NCBI GenBank assembly: GCA_036927565.1
Contig: JAYESD010000008.1
Span: 17,936,100-18,000,099, forward strand
Source of the DNA: Tuctoria greenei
Taxonomy: Eukaryota; Streptophyta; Magnoliopsida; Poales; Poaceae
Reading direction: 5' to 3'
Length of the DNA: 64,000 nucleotides
In this document: positions 46,546-57,795 of the stretch, piece after piece
How the letters are laid out: every line of letters starts with the position of its first letter
Position numbering within the stretch: position 1 is the stretch's first letter
Position numbers and translations under genes: made by a program
The notes under the pieces: model-generated
What the model saw: the letters and a program-made list of their open reading frames with translations, nothing else
Told to the model about the DNA's origin: nothing
Databases searched by the model: none

Positions 46546-47745
46546 TCACTAAAGAAAAAAAAATTATGACGGCTGAAGTTATTTACGACAGTCACGAGAC
46601 AAACAGTTGTAAATAAACTAATTTACAACAATACAGTTAATCTGAACCATTCTAAATAAACTCTTTTTTACGATGGTTTACATGAACCATCGTAAATAAG
46701 AACTTATTTACCACTATTCACATGGGCCGCCGTAAATAAGACATTTTTTATGATGACTTGTTAGTGGACCGTTATACGTTACCGGACCATCGTAAATAAT
46801 GAAAGTGCATCTAGACAATCTTTTGTGGGTTTTGGACTATTGATGCAAACAAATGAGATCCTAACAAACTTGTTGAGATGACTGCAGGTCAATTCAAATG
46901 AGATAGTTTGGTGCACTCAAAAAGTGAAAAATGAAGTGGTGTAGAAAAGGAGAAAAGCCCAACTGACAACTGAAGCGCAAAGTAGATTTAAATCTATAGG
47001 ATGTGTGTGAGAGACACATGCTAATAGCTCAAGTCTTTGCGTAGGGGTAAGGTCTTAAAATCACCTAAAAATTCACTGAGCACCGGACTAGTCCGTTCAA
47101 CTCTATGTTGTCCAAATATATTGTGCACCGGCCTAGTCCGACCATGGACCGGACTAGTCCGGTAAACTTTCTGGAACCACATTTTACAGTGCACCAAACT
47201 AGTTCGATCTTGTACCGAACTAGTCTGTTCAAGTATCTGTAAACCCATTACACTACACTCCGGACAAGCCCGTCCATAGGACCGGACTAGTCCGTTGAAC
47301 TCTCTAATGTTCTATAACAGATAGCACCGGACAAGTCCGTTATTACACTGAAATAGTCCATTCAACTCTCTGGAGTTCAATTACACAGGGCACCGGACAA
47401 GTCCGGACAAATACCAAACTAGTCCAGTATACCTCATACAATTAGGGTTTCTAGTGTGCTGCACATTTCACGCTGACTATTACATAGCACACCGGACAAC
47501 CCCGGATCCCAGAGCGGACTATTCCGGTCGTCAAGATCCCTAACGGTAACAATTTTGGAAATACTATAAATAGGAGATCCACGATCCCACAAATACAATT
47601 TTCGATTCCTACTGTCAAACTCAGAAACCCTAGCGCTGACACCTGTCCCAAGTGCATAAAAACACATCTCCTCACGCATCTAAAGTTCGGTCTATCAAGC
47701 ATTTGACCGTTTGAATAAGTGTGCAGGAAATTTTCAGAGCCTATT

Positions 47746-49218
47746 GTAAGTGCATCGAGGTCCCTTGTGGGTTTTGGTGGATTGATGATGAACCATTAAA
47801 GTGCTAATGAACTTGGTTGAGCATGAGCGCAGATCCGAAGTATGGAATGGAGCTTTGAAGAAAGACGACAAAAGGAGAAAAGTTGTGGCGAAGAAGAATA
47901 GAAATAGGATTTTCTATTTTCTCCTTGAGTCGTAGGAAAAACCGTACTATTAAGAGGGACACGACGCGTAGACACTTAGTGAGTCATTCGGGTACTCAAC
48001 CCCTTAGTAGAAGATTTTACTAGGGCCTTTGTGGCTTGGGCGGACTTGTCTGATTTGTGGTATCAGACATGTCCGAATTCCCTCTGTTGGAATTCGGACA
48101 TGTCCGAATCTGTAAGTCAGACATGTCTGAATTGGCACTGGAAGGGTTCCAGTGAGAGTTCCAGTGAAGTTTCGGACTTGTCCGAACCTGGGGGTCAGAC
48201 ATGTCCGAGATGGATCTGTTTCCAGGGACTAAGGAAAATTGTCTAAGTCCCAGAGAGTCAGACTTGTCCGAGTTCTATCTGCAGAATTTCAGACATGTCC
48301 GAGATTGTATGTCAGACATGTCTGAAGTGGTTTTGGTCAGACAAGTCTGAAGTGAAAGGCCTGACCTTTGAGGTCAGACATGTCCGACTCTGTGTCAGAC
48401 ATGTTCGACATGGGCTGTGTCAAACGGCTCTAATGACTTTTTGGAGTATAAATAGTGGGTGGGTTCGACCCACCAACCATGCCTAACACCCCAGAACAGT
48501 TCTGAACGCCCATTTGAACTCAAGAACCTCTCTCCACTTGTTCTTCACCTCTAGAGCCCAAATTCGAATTTTTGGGAGAGTGAAGAGTGCTTTGTGAGGA
48601 TTGGGATAAACGGTTTATTAAGGGGTTGAGCAACGTGTGATTCGCTAAGTTTCTTCTTGATTGCGTGTTTGTTGCTCTTGGGGTTCTCCCCTAGACGGTT
48701 AGGCGTCGCCCCGCGATTTCTTTGTGATCTCTTGTAATCGGGGAGTTTGTAACAATCTTTGTGATAGTGGAAGATCGGGAGTTGGCCCTTGTGGCAACTC
48801 GTGAGGGAAAGGCTAGAGAAGGCTTGGTCCCTTGTGGACTCCTCAACGGGGATGTAGGATCCTTTGTGGTTCCGAACCTTGGGATAAAATCGTTTGTCTC
48901 TTGTTGTTCTTTCGTTCTCGCAAGTTTTGATTCTAGTGTTTTTCCGTGTACTATCTCTCCCTCAATTTTCTTTTTACTCCATACTTCGTGTAGAACTGCT
49001 AGGGATCGATATCTCTCACTAGATCGCTTAAAAATTGGATTTTTGGTCTGATCATGCAGGTAATCTCGGACTTATCCGACCCAGGTCAGACTTGTCCGAC
49101 TTAGGTCAGACAAGTTCAACTAGAAGTCAGACAAGTCCGACTTCTCTGTTTTCATAACCCTGAATTAAGTTTAAATTATCGATTATCGCCTATTCACCCC
49201 CCTCTAGGCTGCCTTTCA
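47746..49218 (+). repeat. 5' LTR of the copia element
   Basis: 1473 bp, tgtaagtgcatc to ctgcctttca. It holds a dense array of GGACATGTCC / GGACTTGTCC-type palindromes at 48037-48415 and again at 49063-49145. A TATA-like gagtataaatagtgg is at about 48444, so the main array lies upstream of the predicted start. Confidence 0.92.
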
Positions 49219-49220
49219 AT

Positions 49221-49232
49221 TGGTATCAGAGC
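49221..49232 (+). other. Primer binding site of the copia element
   Basis: tggtatcagagc two bases after the 5' LTR. Confidence 0.95.
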
Positions 49233-49269
49233 AGGTTTCTCCGGAAGAGACTAACATCTCGGAGAATCG

Positions 49270-51537
49270 ATGGCGGAAGAAAGGAACAAGGATGATACCT
49301 CATATGTCGAGGGTGAAGGCTCAATTGACAAGAAATACAACGTTCTTCTTGATGATCCGAAGGACGATGAAGAGACTCGCCAACTCAAGGCGAAGCTTCG
49401 GGAGAAGCTAGGGAAACAACCCAAGATCAACAAAGAGAAGGATAAGATTAACGATGACTATACTCAAACTTACTTTGATTATGATAGTCTTCATGCTAAC
49501 AATCACTATTTGTCTATTCCACTTGGCAAACCTCCTCAATTCGATGGAAATGACTATTCAATGTGGAAACACAATATGAAGATGCATTTAATCTCTTTGA
49601 ATCCTAGTTTGTGGCAGATTGTGCAAACTGGAGTTCATATGCCAAAGAATGAGGAAGACGTCCCTCCACAACAAGCTATCCTACTTCATCGCAATGCTCA
49701 AGCCGTGGGAGTCATAACCTCATCTTTGACTCGGGATGAATTCAACCGAGTCGAAGGTTTGGAAGTGGCCAAAGATATTTGGGATACACTCAAGACGGCG
49801 CACGAGGGCAACCGAGTCATTCGGGAGGCGAAGATTGAGATGATCGAAGGAGAGCTTGGGAGATTTACCATCATGGATGGTGAGTCGCCCCAAGACATGT
49901 ACAACCGCCTCAAGGTGCTCGTGAACAAGATTCATGCCTATGGAAGCACTCGATGGACGGACCATGAAGTGGTGAAGAGGATGCTTCGGGCATTCATGCC
50001 TCGAAACATCGCTCTTTGCTCCTTGATCCGTGAAAGCCCCGACTACACCAAGATGACTCCGGAAGAAGTGCTTGGGAGGATAATCAACAATGAGATGATG
50101 GAGAAGGAATCTATGTTCTACAATGATCTCCAAAAGCTTGCCTCATCAAAGAAGAAAGACATAGCCCTCAAAGCAACTTCCACATCCTACAATGAAGATG
50201 CAAGTGGTGATGAGAGCATGGACTCCGATGAGGAAGAAGCTTTCTTCATCAACAAGTTTAGAAGGATGATGAGAAGGAAGAAGGGAGGCTATCACCAAGA
50301 AGGCAAGAGCAAGGAGAAGCTAAAGAAGAAGACTTGCTACAAGTGTGGTGAACATGGGCACTTCATTGCGGATTGTCCATACAATGAAAGCAAGAAGAAG
50401 GAGGGCAAGACCCAAGATAAGAAGCTCTTCAAGAAGAAGAAGCCATCGGGACATGCCCACCTTGGAAGAGAATGGGACTCAAATGAAGACTCATCTTCCG
50501 ACGATGTAGAGAAGGTGGCAACCATTGCCATCGGAAAGAGCTCAAGTGCAAGCAAGCTTTTCCCCAACCTTGATGATTTCAAGTCCACATGTTTCATGGC
50601 AAAGGAGGGAAGGAGAAAGGTCAAATCTAAACCCACTCCCTATATAACTTCTTGTGATGAATTTGATAGTGGTAGTGAACTTGAATCCATGCTTAAAGGC
50701 TTAAGTAAGAGTGCCATGAGAAAGATGAACTTTTTTATGGATGAAATCTCCGAGAAGGAGGATCTCCTTGAGCGTCAAGAGGGCATGCTCATCCAAAAAT
50801 TGGAGAGATGTCAAGAGCTTGAGGAGCTCCTCGAGCGCGAGAGAGAAAGAAGCAATGCATTGGAGCATGACCTTGCCATGAGCAAGGAAGCATGCTCAAA
50901 TCTTAACGACAAGACCGTTGAGCTCAAGGATGAACTTGTTAACTTGACAAAGGTTAACAATATTCTAGAGACAAAGGTTGAGTCACTTAAGATCAATGCA
51001 CCTTCTTCCTCAAAGAGCTCATCTTCTCAAAAGATTTCATCCGAGGAAGTTCACACTTGCATGTGCTCAAGCTTGATCCTAAAACTTAAGGATGAACTTA
51101 ACTTGGCACAAAACAAACAAGCACCGAAAGGTGGCATCTTTGACAAGGAGAAGGTGGCCTATGAACGTAGTGCATACACCAATGTGAGACCTCCCCATGT
51201 CAAGGATGGTCTTGGTTATTTTCGGGAGCGGAGGCAAAATGCCAAAGCCCCCAAGAATAACAAAGACTTGATTGTTTTTGTCAAGGAAGGTTCATCCACC
51301 CAAGATAAAGGAAAGAACATTGTCTCAACATCTTATATGCCTAAAAATGAACCTCATCCTTTGTTCCATGACTTTGATGCTTCTTATGTTTTATTGAGGA
51401 ACAAATTTGGCAAGACTTATGCTAGATATGTTGGGCCACTCCGCAAGAGCCCAAAGCCTTGCGTGTGGGTTCCCGAATGCCTTGTGACTAACATCAAAGG
51501 ACCCAACTCCGTTTGGGTACCTAAAGGAAAGACATAA
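49270..51537 (+). CDS. Gag protein of the SIRE/Maximus-type element
   Basis: 755 aa, starting 37 bp after the primer site. A charged N-terminus is followed by the copia gag (UBN2) domain at about 90-280 (key GKPPQFDGNDYSMWK), a CCHC knuckle CYKCGEHGHFIADC (about 356), a Lys-rich linker, a long coiled coil (about 485-600) and a C-terminal KPCVWVPECL...WVPKG block. The long Gag with coiled coil is usual for the SIRE/Maximus lineage. The frame is intact and ends in TAA; pol continues in the same frame after a second stop. Confidence 0.92.
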   Translation: MAEERNKDDTSYVEGEGSIDKKYNVLLDDPKDDEETRQLKAKLREKLGKQPKINKEKDKINDDYTQTYFDYDSLHANNHYLSIPLGKPPQFDGNDYSMWKHNMKMHLISLNPSLWQIVQTGVHMPKNEEDVPPQQAILLHRNAQAVGVITSSLTRDEFNRVEGLEVAKDIWDTLKTAHEGNRVIREAKIEMIEGELGRFTIMDGESPQDMYNRLKVLVNKIHAYGSTRWTDHEVVKRMLRAFMPRNIALCSLIRESPDYTKMTPEEVLGRIINNEMMEKESMFYNDLQKLASSKKKDIALKATSTSYNEDASGDESMDSDEEEAFFINKFRRMMRRKKGGYHQEGKSKEKLKKKTCYKCGEHGHFIADCPYNESKKKEGKTQDKKLFKKKKPSGHAHLGREWDSNEDSSSDDVEKVATIAIGKSSSASKLFPNLDDFKSTCFMAKEGRRKVKSKPTPYITSCDEFDSGSELESMLKGLSKSAMRKMNFFMDEISEKEDLLERQEGMLIQKLERCQELEELLERERERSNALEHDLAMSKEACSNLNDKTVELKDELVNLTKVNNILETKVESLKINAPSSSKSSSSQKISSEEVHTCMCSSLILKLKDELNLAQNKQAPKGGIFDKEKVAYERSAYTNVRPPHVKDGLGYFRERRQNAKAPKNNKDLIVFVKEGSSTQDKGKNIVSTSYMPKNEPHPLFHDFDASYVLLRNKFGKTYARYVGPLRKSPKPCVWVPECLVTNIKGPNSVWVPKGKT

Positions 51538-51549
51538 CTCTTTTTGTAG

Positions 51550-53381
51550 GCATACTCCTCCGGTGGATCAAAATGGGTGCTTGACAGTGGATGCACTAAT
51601 CATATTACCGGAGAGAGGAAGATGTTTGTAGAGTACAAGGAGAATGAAGATCATAGTGAAGGAATCTTCTTTGGGGATAATAGCCAAGGGAAAATCCTTG
51701 GCACCAGTAAAATTGCAATCTCCTCAAAACACACTCTTTCTAATGTGCTTCGTGTTGATTCACTTGATTACAACCTCTTGTCTATTTCTCAATTATGTGA
51801 TAATGGTTATGATTGTCTTTTTACTAACAATGATGTGACCGTCTCAAGAAGATGCAACAACTCAATCGCCTTTAAGGGCGTACTCAAGGGAAAGCTTTAC
51901 CTTGTGGATTTCTCCACGGATAAAGCCCAAGTTGATACGTGCTTAATGGCGAAAACTAACATGGGATGGCTATGGCACCGAAGGCTAGCCCATGTTGGTA
52001 TGAGAAACTTGCAAAAACTTCTTAAGGGAGATCATATCCGTGGACTAAAAGATGTTGTCTTTGAGAAAGATAGACCATGTAGCGCATGTCAAGCCGGAAA
52101 GCAAGTAGGAGCTCAACATCCGTCCAAGAACATCATGACAACCTCAAGACCATTGGAGCTACTACACATGGACCTATTCGGACCGATCGCCTACATTAGC
52201 ATTGGCGGTAACAAGTATGGTCTAGTTATTGTTGATGATTTTTCTCGCTTCACGTGGGTATTTTTCTTGCATGACAAAGGTGAAACCCAAGGAGTTCTCA
52301 AGAAGTTCTTGAGGAGAGCTCAAAACGAGTTCTCCTTAAGAATCAAGAAGATTAGGAGCGACAACGGGACGGAGTTCAAGAACACTCAAGTTGAAGACTT
52401 CTTGGATGAAGAAGGAATCAAGCATGAGTTCTCTGCTCCCTACTCCCCTCAACAAAATGGAGTAGCGGGGAGGAAGAATAGGACTCTTATCGAGATGTCA
52501 AGGACGATGCTTGATGAGTACAAGACGTCCGACCGGTTTTGGGCGGAAGCGGTTAATACCGCTTGCCATGCCATAAAACGGTTGTATCTTCATCGACTCT
52601 TGAAGAAAACATCGTATGAACTCCTAACCGGTAACAAACCCAACATCTCATACTTTCGTGTTTTTGGGAGCAAGTGCTATATTCTCAACAAGAAGCCTAG
52701 GAATTCGAAGTTCGCTTCGAAATCCAATGAAGGTTTCTTGCTTGGCTATGACTCAAACACCTACGCCTATCGTGTCTTCAACAAGTCCTCCGGGATTGTT
52801 GAAGTAGCACATGACGTAGTGTTTGATGAGAATAATGGCTCTCAAGTGGAGCAAGTTGATAAGTGTGTGCTCGATCAAGAGGAGACTCCACAAGAAGCAC
52901 TTAGGAGAATGGCACTTGGAGATGTGCGACCACATGATCCAAATGATCTTCAAGCAAGCGAAGAAGATGCAAATCCCCCACATGAACAAGATCAAGATCC
53001 TCAAGATGAATCTCAACAAGATCAAAATCAAGGAGGAGGCTTGGATCAAGGGGGAGATCAAGAAAATGATCAAAATGAAGACAATGATCGAGAAGCTCAA
53101 CCACCACACCCAAGAGTTCATTAAAGCGTTCAACGGGACCATCCCGTTGACAGTATACTTGGAGACATCTCCAAAGGGGTAACTACTCGCTCACATATGG
53201 CTAACTTTTGTGAACACTATTCCTTTGTTTCCTCTCTAGAGCCACGGAAAGTAGAAGAGGCTCTACAAGACCCGGATTGGGTAATGGCGATGCAAGAAGA
53301 GCTCAACAACTTCAAGAGGAACAAGGTGTGGGAACTCGTGAGAAGACCAAATGCAAATGTTGTTGGAACCAACTGGGTGTT
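51550..53381 (+). pseudogene. Pol, first part: protease, integrase, start of RT
   Basis: Same frame as gag after TAA (51535-51537) and TAG (51547-51549). Protease motif WVLDSGCTNHITG (about 51572), GAG-pre-integrase zinc-binding region (LWHRRLAHVG...CSACQAGK, about 51970-52100), integrase core with Asp (HMDLFGP, about 52165) and Asp (IRSDNGTEF, about 52355). At the expected Glu, the codon is GGG (Gly, 52468-52470) in NGVAGRKNRT. An acidic Gln/Asp-rich linker follows. A TAA at 53122-53124 interrupts the frame where a CAA is expected, and the frame then stays open into the RT start (DWVMAMQEELNNF) until the solo LTR at 53382. Confidence 0.9.
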
Positions 53382-56300
53382 TGTCACGCCCGGTCATCGT
53401 AAAGATGAACAGACGCTAATCACATGTACGCCAGGATCAGTTTAATCGTACATGTGTCGACAAAAGTGAAATATCATACATTGCCATGTTCGAATACATA
53501 AAATAGTCTTACAGTACGACCCGAAGGTCTACAAATACACCACAAATATTTACATCAACCACAAAGCTAACCAAGTCCAACTACAGCAGAAGTCTAAAGA
53601 TAAGGGTAACTCTATCTCCACAGGCAGCCGTTGCGCGTGAGGTCGCCAGCCTAGACCAAGTCCTCCGGGTTGACGTAGAAGTCCTCCGGTGCCGCTTCTT
53701 CTTCTTCATATTCTAAAGGAGAATTAAACGCTTGAGTACATAGAGTACTCAGCAAGTGCGGGAAGAGATGACATGAATGGCTAAAGCAAAGGGAAGGCCA
53801 TTTATGGCTTAGCACTATGCTTAAACCTAACCTTAGCTTTCAAAATTACCAATATCATAATTCAAGAAGTAATCAACTCATAGATAATGATGATGAATGT
53901 ACTCAAATAATAATTATCCACCATTTCCCAACCATAGACTAATTATGAACTGGCCTCAAGCCGCTCTTGTCCGTGAGCACGGCTGTCATGACAGTTTTAC
54001 CAAATCTCTGCAGAGAGTGTACCCTTTCCCCACAAGCAGTGATTCCATCCCCTGTTGCCAGATGGACTTGAGTAAACCTCCATGTAGCCCATGGTGATCA
54101 ACCACATTTCACACTTCCGTAGGTGTGTGGCCCAGAGATCACTACATGGTCTTTACAAAGGTACTCCCGACTAGTGCTAGCCCTCTAAGGTTTCCACCAC
54201 TGGGGATTCTCGGAGTAACCCTCCGCCCCAGAGCCCCCTCTTGAGCCTTGAGGATCCCAGAGCAGATCACCCGCATCATTCCCCGCACCATCCAACCACT
54301 AGCATTTCATCGGGAGAAACCTAATTAATTGACCATGCTGCCCCATCTCAGTCTCGTGGTGGTACTATAAAGCTTAGTGGCTTCCTCCATAAACCGGTCC
54401 TTAGAATCCGGTGGTAACAAACCCCAATCCCGGGTCTCGTGCAAACTGCACCATACCAATTCTAACCAACCACCAGATTCCTATCCACTACAATAGTGTA
54501 ATCACCACAAGTTCAAGTGATCATAAAGTTTAATGTAGCACAATTGTATAAAATCCCAATTCCCAATATTTAAGCATGGCTAAGCATAACTATGACCTAT
54601 CTACTTCCCAACCCATTTCAGGTAACAAGGAATTATATGGAACAGGGCATGTAAACATGAAGTAGGACATCAATTTAATTAGCATGCATCTATCTAAATC
54701 CCTAGAACTGGAGCAAAATGGTCAAGGGCACTTGCCTTCATTGAAGACTTGAGTGTTGGCGAAGTCCTGGTCTTGGAGGTTAAGATTAGGGTCGTAGTGC
54801 GACTCTAGGGGTATATCCAAGCATGGCAAGAATATAATAAAGCTAAATAAGTAAAAGGCACGCAAAACAATGCATCACAACACGCACATAAGCATAAAAT
54901 CCTATACTAATGCGTCCCTATGAAGTATTTATTACTTAACATGGCCAAAGTATGCATTTTAGATTTATCCTACATTTTTGAGAATTAAATATAGCCTAAA
55001 ACCATTTTTATTGAATTTTCTATGGCCAAAATGTATTTTTAAACATTTATAATAAATATTCCATGGACAAAATATATTTCAAATGAACCCTACATTTTAT
55101 TTACAGCATAAAGTAATTTATACCAAATTTTCCTAGCATTTCTACACTTAATCACCATTTTTATCTATTTTCTACACATTAAATACACCTATAAACAATA
55201 TTCAGTAAATAAATAAAAGTCCAGGGACTAATTAAATAGTTTTCTAAACTGCACAGGGGCTAAATACATGATTCTACAAATTTATAGGGGTTAAATTGCT
55301 TATTTAAATGGTTAAATCCAATTTTTAGGGTTCGAGGGGCTAGACTGTGAATTCTGGGGGCTAGATTTGAATTCCAGCAAGGGTCAGGGGGTAACTAGTG
55401 AATTTCCAGGGGCCACGGTGCAAATGCGCAGGCGGGAAAAAGAACTTTGAACGTGGGCCGTTGGATCTTAAATGGATGGCTCGGATTTTATTCCCCGAAC
55501 CGGTACGATCTTATAATTGTGGCCGTTGGCCGGGAATGGACAGCTCTGGAAGAGCCACGTCGCCCCCGGCGACGTCGGCGGCGCCCGGCGCGGCGGCGCT
55601 AGACGCCCGCGACGGCGAGCTCGCCGGAGACGGCCAAAACGGCGAAAACGCCACTGACTCCAAGCGTATTTCGCACTAAACGAAAGAAAAGAGGGTGGGG
55701 AGCATACCTAGGGGGGGTTGCGAGGTCCGAAATTGGCCGGAGAGGGGTCGGCGGCGAGAGGTGGCGGCGGCTGGCGTCGGCACCCGATGATCCCGGTGAA
55801 GCCCTTGCTAAATCTCCGCACCGACTTGCCCGGCGTGCTCCTGGCGACGGGAAGAGGAGGTTAGGGGGGGAGGAAGAGGGAAATAACCGGCGATGCTTCA
55901 GGAACACGCGAGACCGACCTCGACGACGGCAATGGCTAGGGTTGCGTGCGGAAAGGGGAGAACGAGGGAGAGAGCGGGGTTTTATAGAGCAGGGGGGGTG
56001 CGGTGGTTGTCGGCGCGTGCGAAGAGGGGGTTCCCCGGGTGGATTGCGTTGTGGGCGAGGCGGTTGGAGAGGGGCGCGCGGAGTGGGCGCGGCGCGACGC
56101 GGGAAGGAAAGGGAGGCGGTTGCTCCCTGGGAGGGATGACAGGCGGGCCTCGCCCGACAGAGAGAGAAGAGAGGGAGTGGGGAAGGGTTGGGCCGCGGGA
56201 GAGAGGAGGGGTAAGGTGGGCCGGGGTGGGTTTTAGCCCATAAGGGGGTTTCTTTTGTTTTTCTTTTTCTTTTTCATTTCTTTTCTTTTGATTTGAATTC

Positions 56301-56412
56301 AATTCAAATTTAAACGTTTACTACTTGTTTAAACTTCAAAATTCATACAAAAATGCAGGCTACAATGCACAAGGGTTTGCTCAATTTTTGTACAAGAAAT
56401 ATGGATATTACA
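53382..56412 (-). repeat. Solo Tekay-type LTR inserted in copia pol
   Basis: 3031 bp, tgtcacgcccgg to ggatattaca, with a perfect gtgtt duplication (53377-53381, 56413-56417). Same orientation as the complete element at 9033-21017 but visibly diverged. The TATA box is retained (complement of ttttatagag at about 55980). Frames in 55398-56243 are GC-rich artefacts. Confidence 0.95.
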
Positions 56413-57795
56413 GTGTTCCGCAACAAACAAGATGAACACGGGGTGGTAACAAGAAACAAGGCAAGACTTGTAGCAAAAGGATACGCTCAAGTCGAAGGTT
56501 TGGATTTTGATGAAACCTTTGCTCCCGTAGCTAGGCTTGAATCTATTCGCATATTATTGGCTTTTGCTACTCACCATGATTTCAAGTTATATCAAATGGA
56601 TGTGAAAAGTGCATTCCTCAATGGTCCAATTAAGGAGGAAGTGTATGTGGAGCAACCGCCTGGATTTGAAGATGAAGATCATCCCGATCACGTCTACAAG
56701 TTGTGTAAGGCTCTCTATGGCCTCAAACAAGCACCTAGAGCTTGGTATGAGTGCCTTAGGGATTTTCTCACTCAAAATGGTTTTAAGATTGGGAAAGCCG
56801 ATTATACTCTCTTCACTAAGCATTCTGATAATGACTTGTTCGTATACCAAATTTATGTTGATGATATCATATTTGGTTCTACTAACAAGACTTTTTGTGA
56901 TAAGTTTTCCAAAATCATGACGGAGAGATTTGAGATGTCTATGATGGGGGAGTTGAAGTTTTTCCTAGGTTTCCAAGTAAAGCAACTCAAGGAAGGGACC
57001 TTCATATGCCAAACCAAGTACACTCATGACATTCTCAAGAAGTTTGGCATGGAGAAGGCGAAGCCCATCAAGACACCTATGGGAACAAACGGGCATCTAG
57101 GACTAAATGAAGAAGGAGCGAGCGTGGACCAAAAGGTATACCGTTCTATGAATCGCTCTTTGCTTTATCTTTGTGCTTCCAGACCCGACATTATGCTTAG
57201 TGTGTGCATGTGTGCTCGATTCCAAGCCACTCCAAAAGAGTGTCACTTGACAGCGGTTAAGAGGATCCTTAGGTATTTAGTTCACACTCCTAATCTAGGT
57301 CTTTGGTACCCTAAAGGATCCAATTTTGATCTCGTTGGTTATTCCGATGCGGATTATGCGGGTTGTAGGGTAGATAGGAAGAGCACATCCGGGACATGCC
57401 AATTTCTTAGTAGGTCCTTGGTTGCGTGGTCTTCCAAGAAACAAAACTCCATTGCCCTTTCCACAGCCGAAGCGGAGTACGTGGCAGCCGGAAGTTGTTG
57501 TGCGCAGCTCCTTTGGATGCGACAAACTCTTAGGGATTATGGTTACAATCTGAGCCATATTCCTCTCCTATGTGACAATGAGAGTGCCATCAAGATTGCT
57601 CACAACCCCGTCGAGCATTCTAGAACCAAATACATAGACATCTGTCACCATTTCCTGCGAGACCACTCTATCAAGGGAGATATTGTTATCTCTCATGTTA
57701 GACGTGAGAAGCAATTGGCGGATATCTTCACCAAACCCCTTGATGAGAGACACTTTTGTGACCTAAGGAGTGAGCTACATATCTTGGATTCTTGA
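56413..57795 (+). pseudogene. Pol, second part: reverse transcriptase and RNase H
   Basis: Continues the pol frame directly after the target duplication. RT motifs ARLVAKGYAQVEG, DVKSAFLNG, YGLKQAPRAW and the catalytic YVDDIIFGS (about 56857) are intact, followed by RNase H with YSDADYAGC (about 57340), STAEAEYVA (about 57463) and a final HIRKEK-like LADIFTKPL block. It ends at TGA/TAA after ELHILDS. No stop inside this part. Apparent start codons near 56353 lie in the solo LTR and are not real. Confidence 0.9.

Larger units (their letters stand above)
40923..46799. mobile_element. Nested CACTA transposon remnants
   Basis: The left end caactatagaaaacctgacg (40923) resembles a CACTA terminus. 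It is followed to about 41295 by many direct and inverted copies of a ttatttacgacgg-type subterminal motif. The same motif family recurs at 45180-45370 and 46560-46799. A second CACTA (42105-45163) with different subterminal repeats lies inside. A further terminus, cactaaagaaaa, is at 46546. Exact boundaries and the number of insertions are uncertain. Confidence 0.65.

Noticed and set aside
48037..48415. CRISPR-like array or p53-type response elements
   Set aside because: Spacing is irregular, repeats are 10-12 bp palindromes, there are no cas genes, and plants have no p53. The similarity to RRRCWWGYYY half-sites is formal only.
56353..56412. ATG at 56353 as the start of the RT protein
   Set aside because: It is inside the solo LTR; the true frame enters at the target duplication 56413-56417.
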